From the NCBI GenBank assembly GCA_963204995.1, contig CAUJKL010000651.1, positions 1 through 34,012 of the forward strand: a DNA stretch of 34,012 bases. The letters are read 5' to 3'. The position numbers and the translations under genes are program-made. Below, one piece after another: positions 17,634 to 26,026 of the stretch. The notes beneath the pieces are model-generated. The model was not told the DNA's origin, made no database searches, and saw nothing but the letters and a program-made list of their open reading frames with translations. Position 1 is the stretch's first letter. Each line of letters begins with the position of its first letter. The stretch comes from Planctomycetota bacterium (lineage in GTDB: Bacteria; Planctomycetota; Planctomycetia; Pirellulales; Pirellulaceae).

Positions 17634-17777
17634 CCCCACCTTTGTGCTATCGCAACGAGATATTCCGAAAAGTTTTCAAGAGCCTGTACGAATACCCTGC
17701 CCGCTTCGCACTATTAACTACGGACGACCTCGAAATCCGAGATCGATACGATTGTCTGAATGGAAAGTGCGAATTCG

Positions 17778-20039
17778 ATGCGATTGACTTTGCGAACGAT
17801 GTTGGCTTATCTCGACAATGTCCTCGACGCGGCAGATGCTCAGGAGTTGGAACATAAGATCGAAGAAAGTAGCTTTGCCAGTGGGCTAGTTCATCGTGTC
17901 CGCGATTCGATGCGAAGGATGCGGTTGGGTGCCCCGAAATTGGATGGCAGAGGATTAGGGTTAGACCCAAACACGGTGGCGGACTATCTGGACAGCACGC
18001 TCGCTCCAGAACGCGTGCCCGAGTTCGAGAAGGTCTGTCTCGAATCCGACGTGCATCTGGCGGAAGTAGCTTCGTGCCATCAGATTTTGACATTGGTGCT
18101 TGGGGAGCCAGCGCAAGTCGATGCTGCGATGCGAGAACGAGTCTACCGAATTGGGCACTCCGACAATCGGAAGCCAAAGGCGGAAGCCAAGGCGTCTGGA
18201 AATGGTGTCGCTTCGGCAGCCACTGGTAGCCGAGCGAGCGTATCGTCCGCTGATGCACCGAAAGCGGTCGCCAGTCCTGCGAAAGGGCAACGACCGTCAA
18301 AGCTGTCTGCCAAGTCGCTTGCGATTACGGTGTTGCTTGGGTTTTTGCTCGCGATCGTAGCGATTCAGGCCGTCGGCGTCGATAAGCTTCGCGGATTCAT
18401 CGGCTTGAAACCATCGCGTGAAGTCGCGGAACGCCTGCCGCCGACCGTGCCGGGCGTGGCGGAACCTGAGATCACAATTCCATCTGACACATCTGACACA
18501 TCTGACACATCTGACACTGAGCAGAAACCGCCAGAGTCCGACACCTCGTCTCCTCCAACGATCGCTTCGCCCGATCTTCCGTCGACCGATGTTGTGCGCC
18601 CGGTGCCATCGGCTGAGTCGCGCCCAGACGTATCTGACGAGGCAACACCGCCCGTCGATGCGAAAGAGATGCCCGATTCCGTTGCGAATGTTGTGGCTCG
18701 CCCCGCGGTCGAAGCCGGCGAGCCCGCACCACCTGGCGTCGTTGCTTCACCCGCCGAGATCCCTGCCGAGATCCCTGCCGGATCGATTGCGGGAGCAAAA
18801 GAACCAGAATCTGGCGGAGCGGCGGAAGTCGCAGCTGCCGAGCCAATGCGGCAAGTTTCTGTGGGACGATACATCTCGGAAGAACAAGTCTTAGCCCGCT
18901 TCGACGAGTCCGTCGGTGATTGGTTTCGCATGGTGCCGGACTCGCCCGTGCTGACGGGCCAACGCATCATCTCGCTGCCGACGTATCGGCCTCTGCTGTT
19001 GTTGTCGACTAACATCAAAGTCACGCTCGCTGGCGAGTCCCATCTTCGATTCGGGCAGACCAAAGACGGTGCTGCACCTCTACTCAATATCGAGTCGGGG
19101 CGAGCCATCATCGTGTCTCTCGGCGAGCCTGGAGCGACCGTTCACTTGGAAGCTGCTGGCCGGAGTGCGTCCGTTCTATTTGCCGACGCTGACTCGGCAC
19201 TGGCCGTAGATGTGATGAAGTACCTGCCACCGGGACAGCATCCTGAGCTTGAACCCGCGATACCGGTAATTCAGATCTTCGCCTTGAGTGGTCGTGTCGC
19301 CTGGAAGGAAGAGGAATCCGCAGAGCGCGTTGTCGGTGTTGGTCAAGTACTGACGATCGAAGGCGAAGGTGCGCCGGCATTGTTTGAGGCCGGAGAGCTG
19401 CCGTCTTGGATCTTAGGCAACGATTTGGCTGAAATCGATCGTCTCGCTTCGGCTGAGTTACGCAAAGATTTAGCAACGGATCGACCATTGAGCCTTTCGT
19501 TGTTAGAGCGGACGGAGCACCGGCAAGTTGAAGTTCGGTCGTTAGCGTGTCGCTCGCTTTGTTCGCTTGATATGTTCGATTCGGCGATCAATGCCCTCGA
19601 TGGGCCCGGACTCCGATCTTATTGGTATGCACAATTCGATGCGATTCGCGGTGCGATGAGCCGCAATGCGGCGACAGCGATTAAGTTACAGCGTTCTTTG
19701 GAGAAACTCACAGGTGACGATGCTGGCCTGATGTACGAATTGTTCTGCGGTTTCGATGCGGACCAACTTGCCGCTGGTGGAGCCAAGGAACTGGTAGGGG
19801 CGTTGGAGCACGAGCGTGTCGGCACTCGCGTCCTGGCGTATGAGAACCTGCGTCGAATTACCGACAAAACCCAACTGTTTCGTCCAGAGCAACCTCCTGC
19901 CCAGCAAAAGGGAGAGGTGATGAAATGGCAACGGAATCTTGCGGCTGGGTCAATCGTCTACCTGCGTCCGCCGTTGGCTCTGCCACCTCGTCGTGCCATC
20001 ACTGCCGGTACTGGCAGTGACTTACCGGCCACGGAGTAG
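17778..20039 (+). CDS. Single-pass membrane protein, anti-sigma-like N-terminus and FecR-like region
   Basis: 753 residues from ATG 17778 (GGAAAG about nine bases upstream; an ATG at 17760 adds six). Residues 1-110 hold two short helical modules (MLAYLDNVLD and VADYLDSTLAPERV) that look like the N-terminal part of anti-sigma factors without zinc ligands. A Lys/Ala/Ser linker precedes one membrane helix (about 178-200), then a Pro/Thr/Ser/Glu-rich stretch (about 210-360) with four SDT repeats. Residues about 365-570 show FecR-like beta strands (LRFGQ, IESGRAIIVSL, ALSGRVAWK, VGVGQVLTI). The C-terminal 180 residues are helical. The layout suggests an envelope protein linking the periplasm to a cytoplasmic regulator, but no cognate sigma factor is adjacent, so the role is inference. 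Confidence 0.85.
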   Translation: MRLTLRTMLAYLDNVLDAADAQELEHKIEESSFASGLVHRVRDSMRRMRLGAPKLDGRGLGLDPNTVADYLDSTLAPERVPEFEKVCLESDVHLAEVASCHQILTLVLGEPAQVDAAMRERVYRIGHSDNRKPKAEAKASGNGVASAATGSRASVSSADAPKAVASPAKGQRPSKLSAKSLAITVLLGFLLAIVAIQAVGVDKLRGFIGLKPSREVAERLPPTVPGVAEPEITIPSDTSDTSDTSDTEQKPPESDTSSPPTIASPDLPSTDVVRPVPSAESRPDVSDEATPPVDAKEMPDSVANVVARPAVEAGEPAPPGVVASPAEIPAEIPAGSIAGAKEPESGGAAEVAAAEPMRQVSVGRYISEEQVLARFDESVGDWFRMVPDSPVLTGQRIISLPTYRPLLLLSTNIKVTLAGESHLRFGQTKDGAAPLLNIESGRAIIVSLGEPGATVHLEAAGRSASVLFADADSALAVDVMKYLPPGQHPELEPAIPVIQIFALSGRVAWKEEESAERVVGVGQVLTIEGEGAPALFEAGELPSWILGNDLAEIDRLASAELRKDLATDRPLSLSLLERTEHRQVEVRSLACRSLCSLDMFDSAINALDGPGLRSYWYAQFDAIRGAMSRNAATAIKLQRSLEKLTGDDAGLMYELFCGFDADQLAAGGAKELVGALEHERVGTRVLAYENLRRITDKTQLFRPEQPPAQQKGEVMKWQRNLAAGSIVYLRPPLALPPRRAITAGTGSDLPATE
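18483..18518 (+). repeat. Four tandem 9-base repeats encoding Ser-Asp-Thr
   Basis: Four units of TCTGACACA (the last ending in T) in the periplasmic linker region of the FecR-like protein. A second, 12-base duplication, GCCGAGATCCCT at 18753-18764 and 18765-18776, lies in the same linker. Both are multiples of three, so copy-number change would alter linker length without breaking the frame. Confidence 0.95.
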
Positions 20040-20174
20040 CCCGTTTGGGTGAATAGCAATGTTTTTCACAAATTGCCACACAAATGCAAAGACTTCACGA
20101 CCAGTGGGATTTGAAGCAATGCTTGGTTGGCGATTAGCCCCTGTTCGGTCGCCAAGGAATGGGTAGACTAGGGT

Positions 20175-20203
20175 CAGGCGGTTTTATACTGCCTGGCTGT
20201 TTT
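20175..20203 (+). terminator. Possible terminator hairpin
   Basis: CAGGCGG (20175-20181) pairs with CTGCCTG (20189-20195), with one G-T pair and a TTTTATA loop, followed by GCTGTTTT. It may separate the FecR-like gene from hpf. The T-run is short, so confidence is modest. Confidence 0.4.
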
Positions 20204-20313
20204 GGATTTGTGGTCCGCAGCACTCCCAGCTAGAATGAGGCCGCCAACGGACATTGTTTGTGCTACACTAAGATTAAGCAGGCTTTGGGTTTACAGGGCG
20301 AGGAGAATACCGA

Positions 20314-20679
20314 GTGCAGGTAATTGTATCGGCCAGGCATGGTCAATTGAGTGCGGCTACCCAAGAACGAGTCACCGAAAAACTTGAGAAGTTGCAGCGG
20401 TTCTTTGACCGCATCACTCGTATTGAGGTGACGGTTAATCTCGAAAACCGCGAGGCTCCCAACGTCGAAGTGTGCGTATCTGCGGAGCATACGTCCGATT
20501 TTGTAGCGTCCGATACGGGTGAGCTATCCGCAGCTCTCGACAGCGTGATTCACAAGCTGGAACAGCAACTGCGGAAACACAAAGAGAAGATTCAAGACGG
20601 GCATCGGAAACCAGGGCGTAAACAGCTTGAGCCACCCGCCGTAGGCGATACGGTGGACGACGGCGATGGCGAGCAATGA
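20314..20679 (+). CDS. hpf: Ribosome hibernation promoting factor (HPF/RaiA)
   Basis: A 121-residue short-form HPF. The beta-alpha-beta-beta-beta-alpha fold is visible: VIVSARHGQLSAATQERVTE, a KLEKLQRFFDRI helix, strands IEVTVNLEN and VEVCVSAEH, and the DLYAALDxVIxKLExQLRKHK-like helix here reading ALDSVIHKLEQQLRKHKEK. The protein binds the 30S decoding region and silences ribosomes in stationary phase. The tail after residue 95 is charged and lacks the long-form dimerisation domain. The GTG start has GAGGAG eight bases upstream. It is the first gene of a tight five-gene group; the next gene begins 63 bases downstream. Confidence 0.93.
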   Translation: MQVIVSARHGQLSAATQERVTEKLEKLQRFFDRITRIEVTVNLENREAPNVEVCVSAEHTSDFVASDTGELSAALDSVIHKLEQQLRKHKEKIQDGHRKPGRKQLEPPAVGDTVDDGDGEQ

Positions 20680-20742
20680 CGCTGTGCCGCTTGGTGATCT
20701 GAGCGGCGAGCGCGAAATAGATAAACAGAGGATACACGGCCT

Positions 20743-21219
20743 ATGAAATTCTCAGACTTCATGAATGTGAAGGCCATCAGATCGGAACTGACGGCGGATG
20801 ATAAAGAAGGCGTTATCAACGAACTCGTTGGAGCGCTAGTCGAAGCCGGTGCCATCAAGGAAGATGAGCGCGGGAGCATCGTCAAAGCGATTATGAAACG
20901 TGAAGAGCTGGGTAGTACCGGGATCGGGCGTGGCGTCGCCGTGCCTCATACAAAACATCCCAGTGTCGACCAGCTTGTCGGAACCGTTGGCGTCAGCAGC
21001 GAAGGCGTCGACTTTAACAGCTTGGACGGCGAAAAGGTGCAGCTATTGTTCCTACTCGTCTCTCCCCCTGACCGTCCAGGCGACCACCTGCGAGCCCTCG
21101 AGAACATCTCGCGTCAACTGCGCGACGACACGTTCTGTCGGTTCTTGAAGCAGTCCAAAAATGCTGATGACATTCAGCAGTTATTGGAAGAGGCAGACAA
21201 TAACCAATTCGTGTCGTAG
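20743..21219 (+). CDS. ptsN: PTS EIIA-Ntr-type regulatory protein
   Basis: A 158-residue EIIA of the nitrogen/fructose type. The phosphorylated residue is His69 in GVAVPHTKH, and the preceding helix has the usual MKREELGSTGIG lead. The C-terminal half has the family HLRALENISRQLRDDTF segment. In PTS-Ntr systems EIIA is phosphorylated by HPr-like NPr and regulates potassium transport, sensor kinases or stress responses rather than carrying sugar. No EIIB or EIIC domain is fused or adjacent here. GAGG upstream of ATG 20743 supports the start. It lies between hpf and ptsH, as in the classical rpoN-hpf-ptsN neighbourhood of proteobacteria, but with the rest of the relay added. Confidence 0.93.
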   Translation: MKFSDFMNVKAIRSELTADDKEGVINELVGALVEAGAIKEDERGSIVKAIMKREELGSTGIGRGVAVPHTKHPSVDQLVGTVGVSSEGVDFNSLDGEKVQLLFLLVSPPDRPGDHLRALENISRQLRDDTFCRFLKQSKNADDIQQLLEEADNNQFVS

Positions 21220-21327
21220 TTGCCATTCGTGGCAAACGCGACCCAAATTGGCAAGCAAAGTACACGTTCAGCCCGCTCGATTCCTGAGCGAGGCTGTTCG
21301 TGGCTTTCGAGAGGTGCAAGATTGGCG

Positions 21328-21654
21328 ATGGCCAGCAAGTCGGGTAAAAGAGTTGTGACAGTCACAAACCCGGAGGGACTACACCTTCGGCCCGCCAATG
21401 CGCTCGCATCGCTAGCTAAAGATTTTAGCAGCACAATCCAAGTTTCCCATCGCGGCGAGACCGTGGATGGCAAGAGCATTATGTCTCTGGCGACGCTGGG
21501 GGCAGGACAAGGCGTTCAACTCACGATTCTGGCCACCGGTGACGATGCCGACGAAGCTCTCGAGGCCATCGAGGCATTGTTCACGGCGGGGTTTGGCGAG
21601 AACGGGGACGAGGCGCACGATACAAATCACACACCGGTAGGTAACGACTCGTGA
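21328..21654 (+). CDS. ptsH: Phosphocarrier protein HPr
   Basis: 108 residues from ATG 21328; an upstream in-frame ATG at 21220 would add a 36-residue segment with no HPr homology and is rejected. The active His19 lies in the PEGLHLRPA motif. Ser50 in DGKSIM occupies the regulatory position that HPr kinase/phosphorylase modifies in other bacteria. HPr passes phosphate from enzyme I to EIIA. The C-terminal tail beyond about residue 92 is an extra acidic stretch (GENGDEAHDTNH). It sits between ptsN and ptsI in the same direction. Confidence 0.94.
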   Translation: MASKSGKRVVTVTNPEGLHLRPANALASLAKDFSSTIQVSHRGETVDGKSIMSLATLGAGQGVQLTILATGDDADEALEAIEALFTAGFGENGDEAHDTNHTPVGNDS

Positions 21655-21830
21655 CGCCCGTTGGCGAGCGAATTGCCGACGACGAACGCTGTCACGACGT
21701 AGTTGCCTGATACCACGAAACAAACAACGAGACGGTGAGCGTATCCGCAGAGCGAAAATGATCACTCGACTTACAACCGGATCATGATCGAAGCCCGCAA
21801 GGGCTGACCGCGGTCGCCGCCGACGTCGCA

Positions 21831-23570
21831 ATGCGAACGTTGCAGGGAATTGCGGTTTCGCCAGGCGTAGCCATTGGCGAAGCACTGATAGTCGACAACG
21901 AGGGATTCCGCATCCCGCGCCGGTTCGTGATGCGCGATGCCGTCGACGACGAGTTGCAACGACTCAATAACGCGATCGACGCCGTCGCCGAACAGATTGC
22001 CCGCAATCGCGATGCGGTAGCGGCTCAGCTCGGCGATCAATGCGGTGCCATCTTCTCCGCTCATTTGCAAATGTTGCGTGATCCGAGCTTGCTGGCCGAA
22101 TTCGAAGGCCTCATTCGGAAAAAGCACTACTCGCCTGAATATGCCGTCAGTCAAACGCTACGCCGGTTCGCCAAAGTCTTTCAAGATTTGGATAACGGCT
22201 ACTTGGCTGAACGCGCGCACGACATCGTCGACATTGAACGCAGTCTCCTGGGCAAACTACTCGGCGAACGGCGGGAAGAGTTTTCGCATCTAACTTCTCC
22301 AGTCGTTATCCTCGCACACAACTTGACGCCGACGGAAACCGCGAATCTCGATCGGCGTTTCGTGCTGGGGTTCGTCACCGAGATCGGCGGTGCCGGTGGT
22401 CATACCGCCATCGTTGCCAAGGGACTCGAAATCCCAGCAGTCGTCGGAATCGGCCGGTTCCTCACAGATCTCTCCGGAGGCGAACTCGTCATCGTCGATG
22501 GCAATCACGGTCGCGTGATTCTTCAGCCGGACGAGGAAACCATTGCACACTATCGGCATGAAGTTGAAGCACATCATACGTTGGTGGCTGAACTCGAGAC
22601 ACTGCGTGATCTGCCGGCGGTAACAACCGACGGGACTCGGATCGCATTGCATGCGAATATCGAGTTTCCCCGGGAAGCAGAATCCTGCTTGGAGCGGGGG
22701 GCGGATGGTATCGGCCTGTACCGCACCGAGTTTCTTTACCTGGGGGCGAAGGTCGAGCCGACCGAGGAGGATCACTACGCAGCGTACGCGGAAGTGATTC
22801 GTCAGATGCGCGGCAGGCCGGTTGTTATTCGGACGTTGGATCTCGGGGCGGATAAACTCGGGCAGCTTCCTCAAGAGGAGCAGAATCCGTTTTTGGGTTT
22901 GCGCAGCATTCGTTTGTCATTACGCAACTTGCCGTTGTTCCGCGTTCAGTTGCGAGCCATTATGCGGGCGAGTGTTCTGGGTCCGGTACGAATTATGTTC
23001 CCTCTGGTCTCGACCTTAGCGGACTTGCGGCAGGCCAAGATGGTCCTCGCCGACGCCACCGAAGACCTCGCCGAAGCCGGGATCGCCTACGATCCGAACG
23101 TTGATGTTGGGATGATGGTCGAAGTACCCGCCGCCGTTGCCATGTTGGATAAGTTTCTCAAGGAAGTCGACTTCATCAGCATCGGCACCAACGATCTGAT
23201 TCAGTACACACTGGCCGTCGATCGGGGCAATCGCGAGGTCGCCGACCGTTATCAAGCGAGTGATCCCGCCGTCTTGCGATTACTGGATCAATCGCTCACC
23301 GCCGCGAGAGCCGCCGATATCCCTGCGTCTGTCTGTGGGCAGATGAGCGGGGAACCACTGTACACGATGTTATTGCTCGGCCTTGGACTACGCTCGCTGA
23401 GCGTTCCACCCAGTGCCGTGCCAGAGCTTAAGAAGATTTGTCGCAGTATCTCGATCCCCAAGTGCGAAGAAGTGGCTCGCCGTGCGATGACCATGGAAAG
23501 CGCTCGCGAGATCGATACGTATCTGCGCGAAGAACTAAGAAAGGTCGCACCCGAGTTTGGGACTAGCTAA
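21831..23570 (+). CDS. ptsI: PTS enzyme I (PEP-protein phosphotransferase)
   Basis: A 579-residue cytosolic enzyme that takes phosphate from PEP and transfers it to HPr. The N-terminal HPr-binding and swivelling part carries the active His191 in GGHTAIVA; the usual GGRTSH is GGAGGH here. The C-terminal TIM barrel has the PEP-binding ADGIGLYRTEFLY, VIRTLDLGADK, MMVEVPAAV, ISIGTNDLIQYTLAVDR and the catalytic Cys502 in SVCGQMSG. Length and order match standard enzyme I, without a GAF domain, so it is the PtsI type and not PtsP. ATG 21831 follows ptsH by 176 bases and has only a weak ribosome site. The gene overlaps the upstream extension of rng. Confidence 0.97.
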   Translation: MRTLQGIAVSPGVAIGEALIVDNEGFRIPRRFVMRDAVDDELQRLNNAIDAVAEQIARNRDAVAAQLGDQCGAIFSAHLQMLRDPSLLAEFEGLIRKKHYSPEYAVSQTLRRFAKVFQDLDNGYLAERAHDIVDIERSLLGKLLGERREEFSHLTSPVVILAHNLTPTETANLDRRFVLGFVTEIGGAGGHTAIVAKGLEIPAVVGIGRFLTDLSGGELVIVDGNHGRVILQPDEETIAHYRHEVEAHHTLVAELETLRDLPAVTTDGTRIALHANIEFPREAESCLERGADGIGLYRTEFLYLGAKVEPTEEDHYAAYAEVIRQMRGRPVVIRTLDLGADKLGQLPQEEQNPFLGLRSIRLSLRNLPLFRVQLRAIMRASVLGPVRIMFPLVSTLADLRQAKMVLADATEDLAEAGIAYDPNVDVGMMVEVPAAVAMLDKFLKEVDFISIGTNDLIQYTLAVDRGNREVADRYQASDPAVLRLLDQSLTAARAADIPASVCGQMSGEPLYTMLLLGLGLRSLSVPPSAVPELKKICRSISIPKCEEVARRAMTMESAREIDTYLREELRKVAPEFGTS

Positions 23571-23625
23571 GTCCCCTCTGACTGGCGACAGGAATTTACC
23601 GAAACAACGAATGGAAACAAGTATC

Positions 23626-25245
23626 ATGAAAAAAGAGATGTTGATTAACGTCTCGCAGCCCGAAGAATGTCGGATTGCGATTATCGAAGACGGATTGCTG
23701 GAGGAGCTTTACATCGAGCGTGCCAGCGCCGACAACCTCGTCGGAAACATTTACAAGGGACGCATCGTCAATCTCGAACCGAGCATTCAGGCGGCGTTCG
23801 TTGACTTTGGCGTCGGTCGGAATGGATTTCTGCACATCAGCGATGTCGAGTCGCAGTATTTTCGTCAGGGCGGTTACGACCCCAGCAAACCGATTGGCGA
23901 AGATCGCCCCTCCAAGGACGATGACAAAGATGGAGATGAGAAACGCGGGGACGGTCGCCCCTCGAGACGCCAGCGCCCTGGGGCGCGTCCACGCGTGAAG
24001 CCGCCGATCCAAGAGATCTTCAAACGTGGCGACGAAGTACTCGTACAGGTAATCAAGGAAGGGATGGGCACGAAGGGACCAACGCTCTCCACCTACATCA
24101 GCATCCCTGGGCGTTACCTCGTCCTCATGCCAGCGCTCGGCCGGCTGGGCGTCTCGCGCAAGATCGAAGACGATGCGGTGCGACGCAAATTGCGCGACAC
24201 CTTGCTCGAATTGAATCCGCCAAAGGGGCTGGGGTTCATCGTGCGCACGGCGGGGATCGACCGGCATCAAAAAGAACTGTCGCGGGATATGGCATATCTG
24301 CTGCGGCTTTGGAAAGTTATCGTCCGCCGGATCAAAACCCATCCAGCTCCCATCGATATCTACGAAGAGAGCGACATGATCATCCGGACGATTCGCGACA
24401 TCTTCAATTCCGATGTCGATGCGATCTATATCGATCAGCCCGCTGCGTACGAACGGGCCAAAGAATTCTTGCAGCTCGTCATGCCACGCTTCGTCAATCG
24501 GCTGCACTTGTATGAAGGCAAGGAGCCGCTGTTTCACAAGTACAAGTTGGAATCGGAAATCGGCCGCATCCATAAGCGAGAGGTTCCACTTCGCGCCGGC
24601 GGTTCGATCGTCATCGATCAAACCGAGGCCCTTGTCGCGATCGACGTCAACAGCGGAACATTCCGCACGGACGACTCGGCTGAGGAATCGGCCTATCGGA
24701 TGAACGTTCAAGCCGCCAAGGAAATTGCCCGACAATTGCGACTACGCGACTTGGGCGGCGTGATCGTCAATGACTTCATCGACATGCGGAAGGAGAAACA
24801 TCGCCGCGGACTCGAGCGAGTGTTGCGCGACGCGATGAAACGGGATCGTGCGAGAACGAAGATCCTGCGTACGAGCCCATTCGGGTTGATCGAAATGACT
24901 CGTCAGCGAATTCGGCCCAGCTTGAAGCGCAGCGTCTATGCGGACTGCCCCTGCTGCAATGGGCGGGCCGTGGTCAAGACGGCAGAAAGCATGTCGATCG
25001 AAGTCATCCGCATGCTGATGCTCGCCAGCCAACAGCCGCACATTTCTCGTGTCACCGTACGCGTCAACGATGAAGTCGCGTCGTATTTGAACAATCGCAA
25101 ACGTAAAGACATCCACCAACTAGAAAACGAAGGTGGCATGACGGTTCAAATTCTCGGCAGCGAAGATCTCTATCCCGAGCACTTGGAACTGGATTGCCGC
25201 GACGACAAAGGCCAGGAGATTTCGTTGGGCTTGGCGACGAAGTAA
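23626..25245 (+). CDS. rng: Ribonuclease G/E family endoribonuclease
   Basis: 539 residues from ATG 23626 (GGAA nine bases upstream); in-frame upstream starts at 23557 and 23611 fall in or near the end of ptsI. MKKEMLINVSQPEECRIAIIEDG is the usual N-terminus. The S1 domain (about 40-145) is interrupted by a charged low-complexity insert (about 88-125, DDDKDGDEKRGDG and a following Arg/Pro-rich run). The catalytic magnesium ligands are Asp340 (AIDVNSG) and Asp383 (VNDFIDM). The zinc-link is CPCC at 441-444. It ends without the long disordered scaffold of RNase E, so it is the G type. It processes rRNA and starts mRNA decay, fitting its place beside hpf. Confidence 0.96.
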   Translation: MKKEMLINVSQPEECRIAIIEDGLLEELYIERASADNLVGNIYKGRIVNLEPSIQAAFVDFGVGRNGFLHISDVESQYFRQGGYDPSKPIGEDRPSKDDDKDGDEKRGDGRPSRRQRPGARPRVKPPIQEIFKRGDEVLVQVIKEGMGTKGPTLSTYISIPGRYLVLMPALGRLGVSRKIEDDAVRRKLRDTLLELNPPKGLGFIVRTAGIDRHQKELSRDMAYLLRLWKVIVRRIKTHPAPIDIYEESDMIIRTIRDIFNSDVDAIYIDQPAAYERAKEFLQLVMPRFVNRLHLYEGKEPLFHKYKLESEIGRIHKREVPLRAGGSIVIDQTEALVAIDVNSGTFRTDDSAEESAYRMNVQAAKEIARQLRLRDLGGVIVNDFIDMRKEKHRRGLERVLRDAMKRDRARTKILRTSPFGLIEMTRQRIRPSLKRSVYADCPCCNGRAVVKTAESMSIEVIRMLMLASQQPHISRVTVRVNDEVASYLNNRKRKDIHQLENEGGMTVQILGSEDLYPEHLELDCRDDKGQEISLGLATK

Positions 25246-25290
25246 GTCAGGCGAAGTAATTGATAATGTTCGTTGCGGTGGGCTTATGAG

Positions 25291-25788
25291 ATGGACATTG
25301 TTTACATCGAAACGTCAATCGTGAGCCATGCGACCGCTCGTCCTACTTCTGATCTGCTGACTGCGGTGCTTCAGGATCAGGCGAATCGTTGGATGATTGA
25401 GGAGCGGCCAAACTACGTTCTCGTTACGTCGCAACTGGTCGTGACCGAGGCGGCAGCGGGCGATTCCGATGCTGCATCTCGGCGACTCGCGATGTTGGCC
25501 GATATACCGATTCTCGGTGAGAATCCGGACGTTGACGTTGTCGCGGACGAACTTATCGCCCGCTCGCTTATTCCGGCCGAGGCCCGACTGGACGCGTTGC
25601 ACGTCGCCACTGCGGCACTGGCGGGTGTACAATACTTGCTGACCCAGAACTGTCGGCACATCGCGAACGCACATGTGCTGCCGCGCGTCTATCGATTGCT
25701 CGACGACCTGGGGCTTGCCGGAATGCTGATTTGCACGCCCGTAGAATTCCTTGGAGGTGCGTCCGATGACGAAGAACTCGATCCTTAG
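25291..25788 (+). CDS. PIN domain ribonuclease, VapC-like toxin
   Basis: 165 residues from ATG 25291; a longer TTG start adds six. The fold is that of a PIN domain: Glu7 in VYIETS near the start (the E variant seen in this subgroup), the acidic QLVVTEAAAGD segment, Asp101 in DALHVATA, and Asn120 in LTQNCRHIANA, which is the typical TxNCRHIAN ending of one VapC-like subfamily. The closing segment GMLICTPVEFL is also typical. It is likely a metal-dependent ribonuclease toxin. The antitoxin-like gene overlaps its 3' end, so toxin precedes antitoxin. It follows rng by 45 bases, in a place where many planctomycetes have ribosomal protein genes (rplU-rpmA). Confidence 0.87.
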   Translation: MDIVYIETSIVSHATARPTSDLLTAVLQDQANRWMIEERPNYVLVTSQLVVTEAAAGDSDAASRRLAMLADIPILGENPDVDVVADELIARSLIPAEARLDALHVATAALAGVQYLLTQNCRHIANAHVLPRVYRLLDDLGLAGMLICTPVEFLGGASDDEELDP

Positions 25789-25966
25789 CGAGTTGTACGA
25801 AATACGTTCCCGCATTCTCGCGGACCATGGCGATGACCTCAGAAGCTATCTGCACAGCGAGTTTGAACGCCTCAAGTCCGAGGGCTATCCGATCGCTCAG
25901 ATAAAGCAACGTTCACTCCGATGCGCCGGCGTGGCGAAATCAACCGAACCGGGCGGTGAGAATTAA
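25766..25966 (+). CDS. Antitoxin-like small protein paired with the PIN gene
   Basis: 66 residues from ATG 25766, which overlaps the PIN gene by 23 bases and has GGAGG eight bases upstream. The sequence begins MTKNSILSELYEIRSRILADHGDDLRS, a pattern seen in small proteins encoded beside PIN toxins of the IETS subgroup, and continues as a single helix with a charged C-terminus. Neither a ribbon-helix-helix nor an AbrB motif is evident, so neutralisation rather than DNA binding is the likely job. The overlap and strong ribosome site argue for coupled translation. The pairing is inferred from position. Confidence 0.65.
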   Translation: MTKNSILSELYEIRSRILADHGDDLRSYLHSEFERLKSEGYPIAQIKQRSLRCAGVAKSTEPGGEN

Positions 25967-25973
25967 CCGTCGC

Positions 25974-26022
25974 TTGACGATAATCGGTGACGTTCTTTAA
26001 GAACAATCGACGTGAAGGGGGG
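25974..26022 (+). promoter_or_regulatory. Candidate promoter with 13-base palindrome and strong ribosome site
   Basis: TTGACG (25974-25979) and TTTAAG (25996-26001) are 16 bases apart. The -10 lies inside GTTCTTTAAGAAC (25992-26004), whose 6-base arms are complementary, so a repressor could cover it. AAGGGGGG (26014-26022) then precedes an ATG at 26027 that opens a 35-codon frame. Confidence 0.4.
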
Positions 26023-26026
26023 ACCA

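Noticed and set aside
18483-18518. Possible CRISPR-like repeat
   Set aside because: Units are 9 bases, contiguous with no spacers and coding in frame; it is a short tandem repeat.
20202-20387. 61-codon frame on the + strand
   Set aside because: Overlaps the hpf start, is arginine-rich, and has no ribosome site.
23596-24735. 379-codon frame on the - strand
   Set aside because: Antisense to rng, which carries all catalytic residues; the frame reflects codon bias of the opposite strand.
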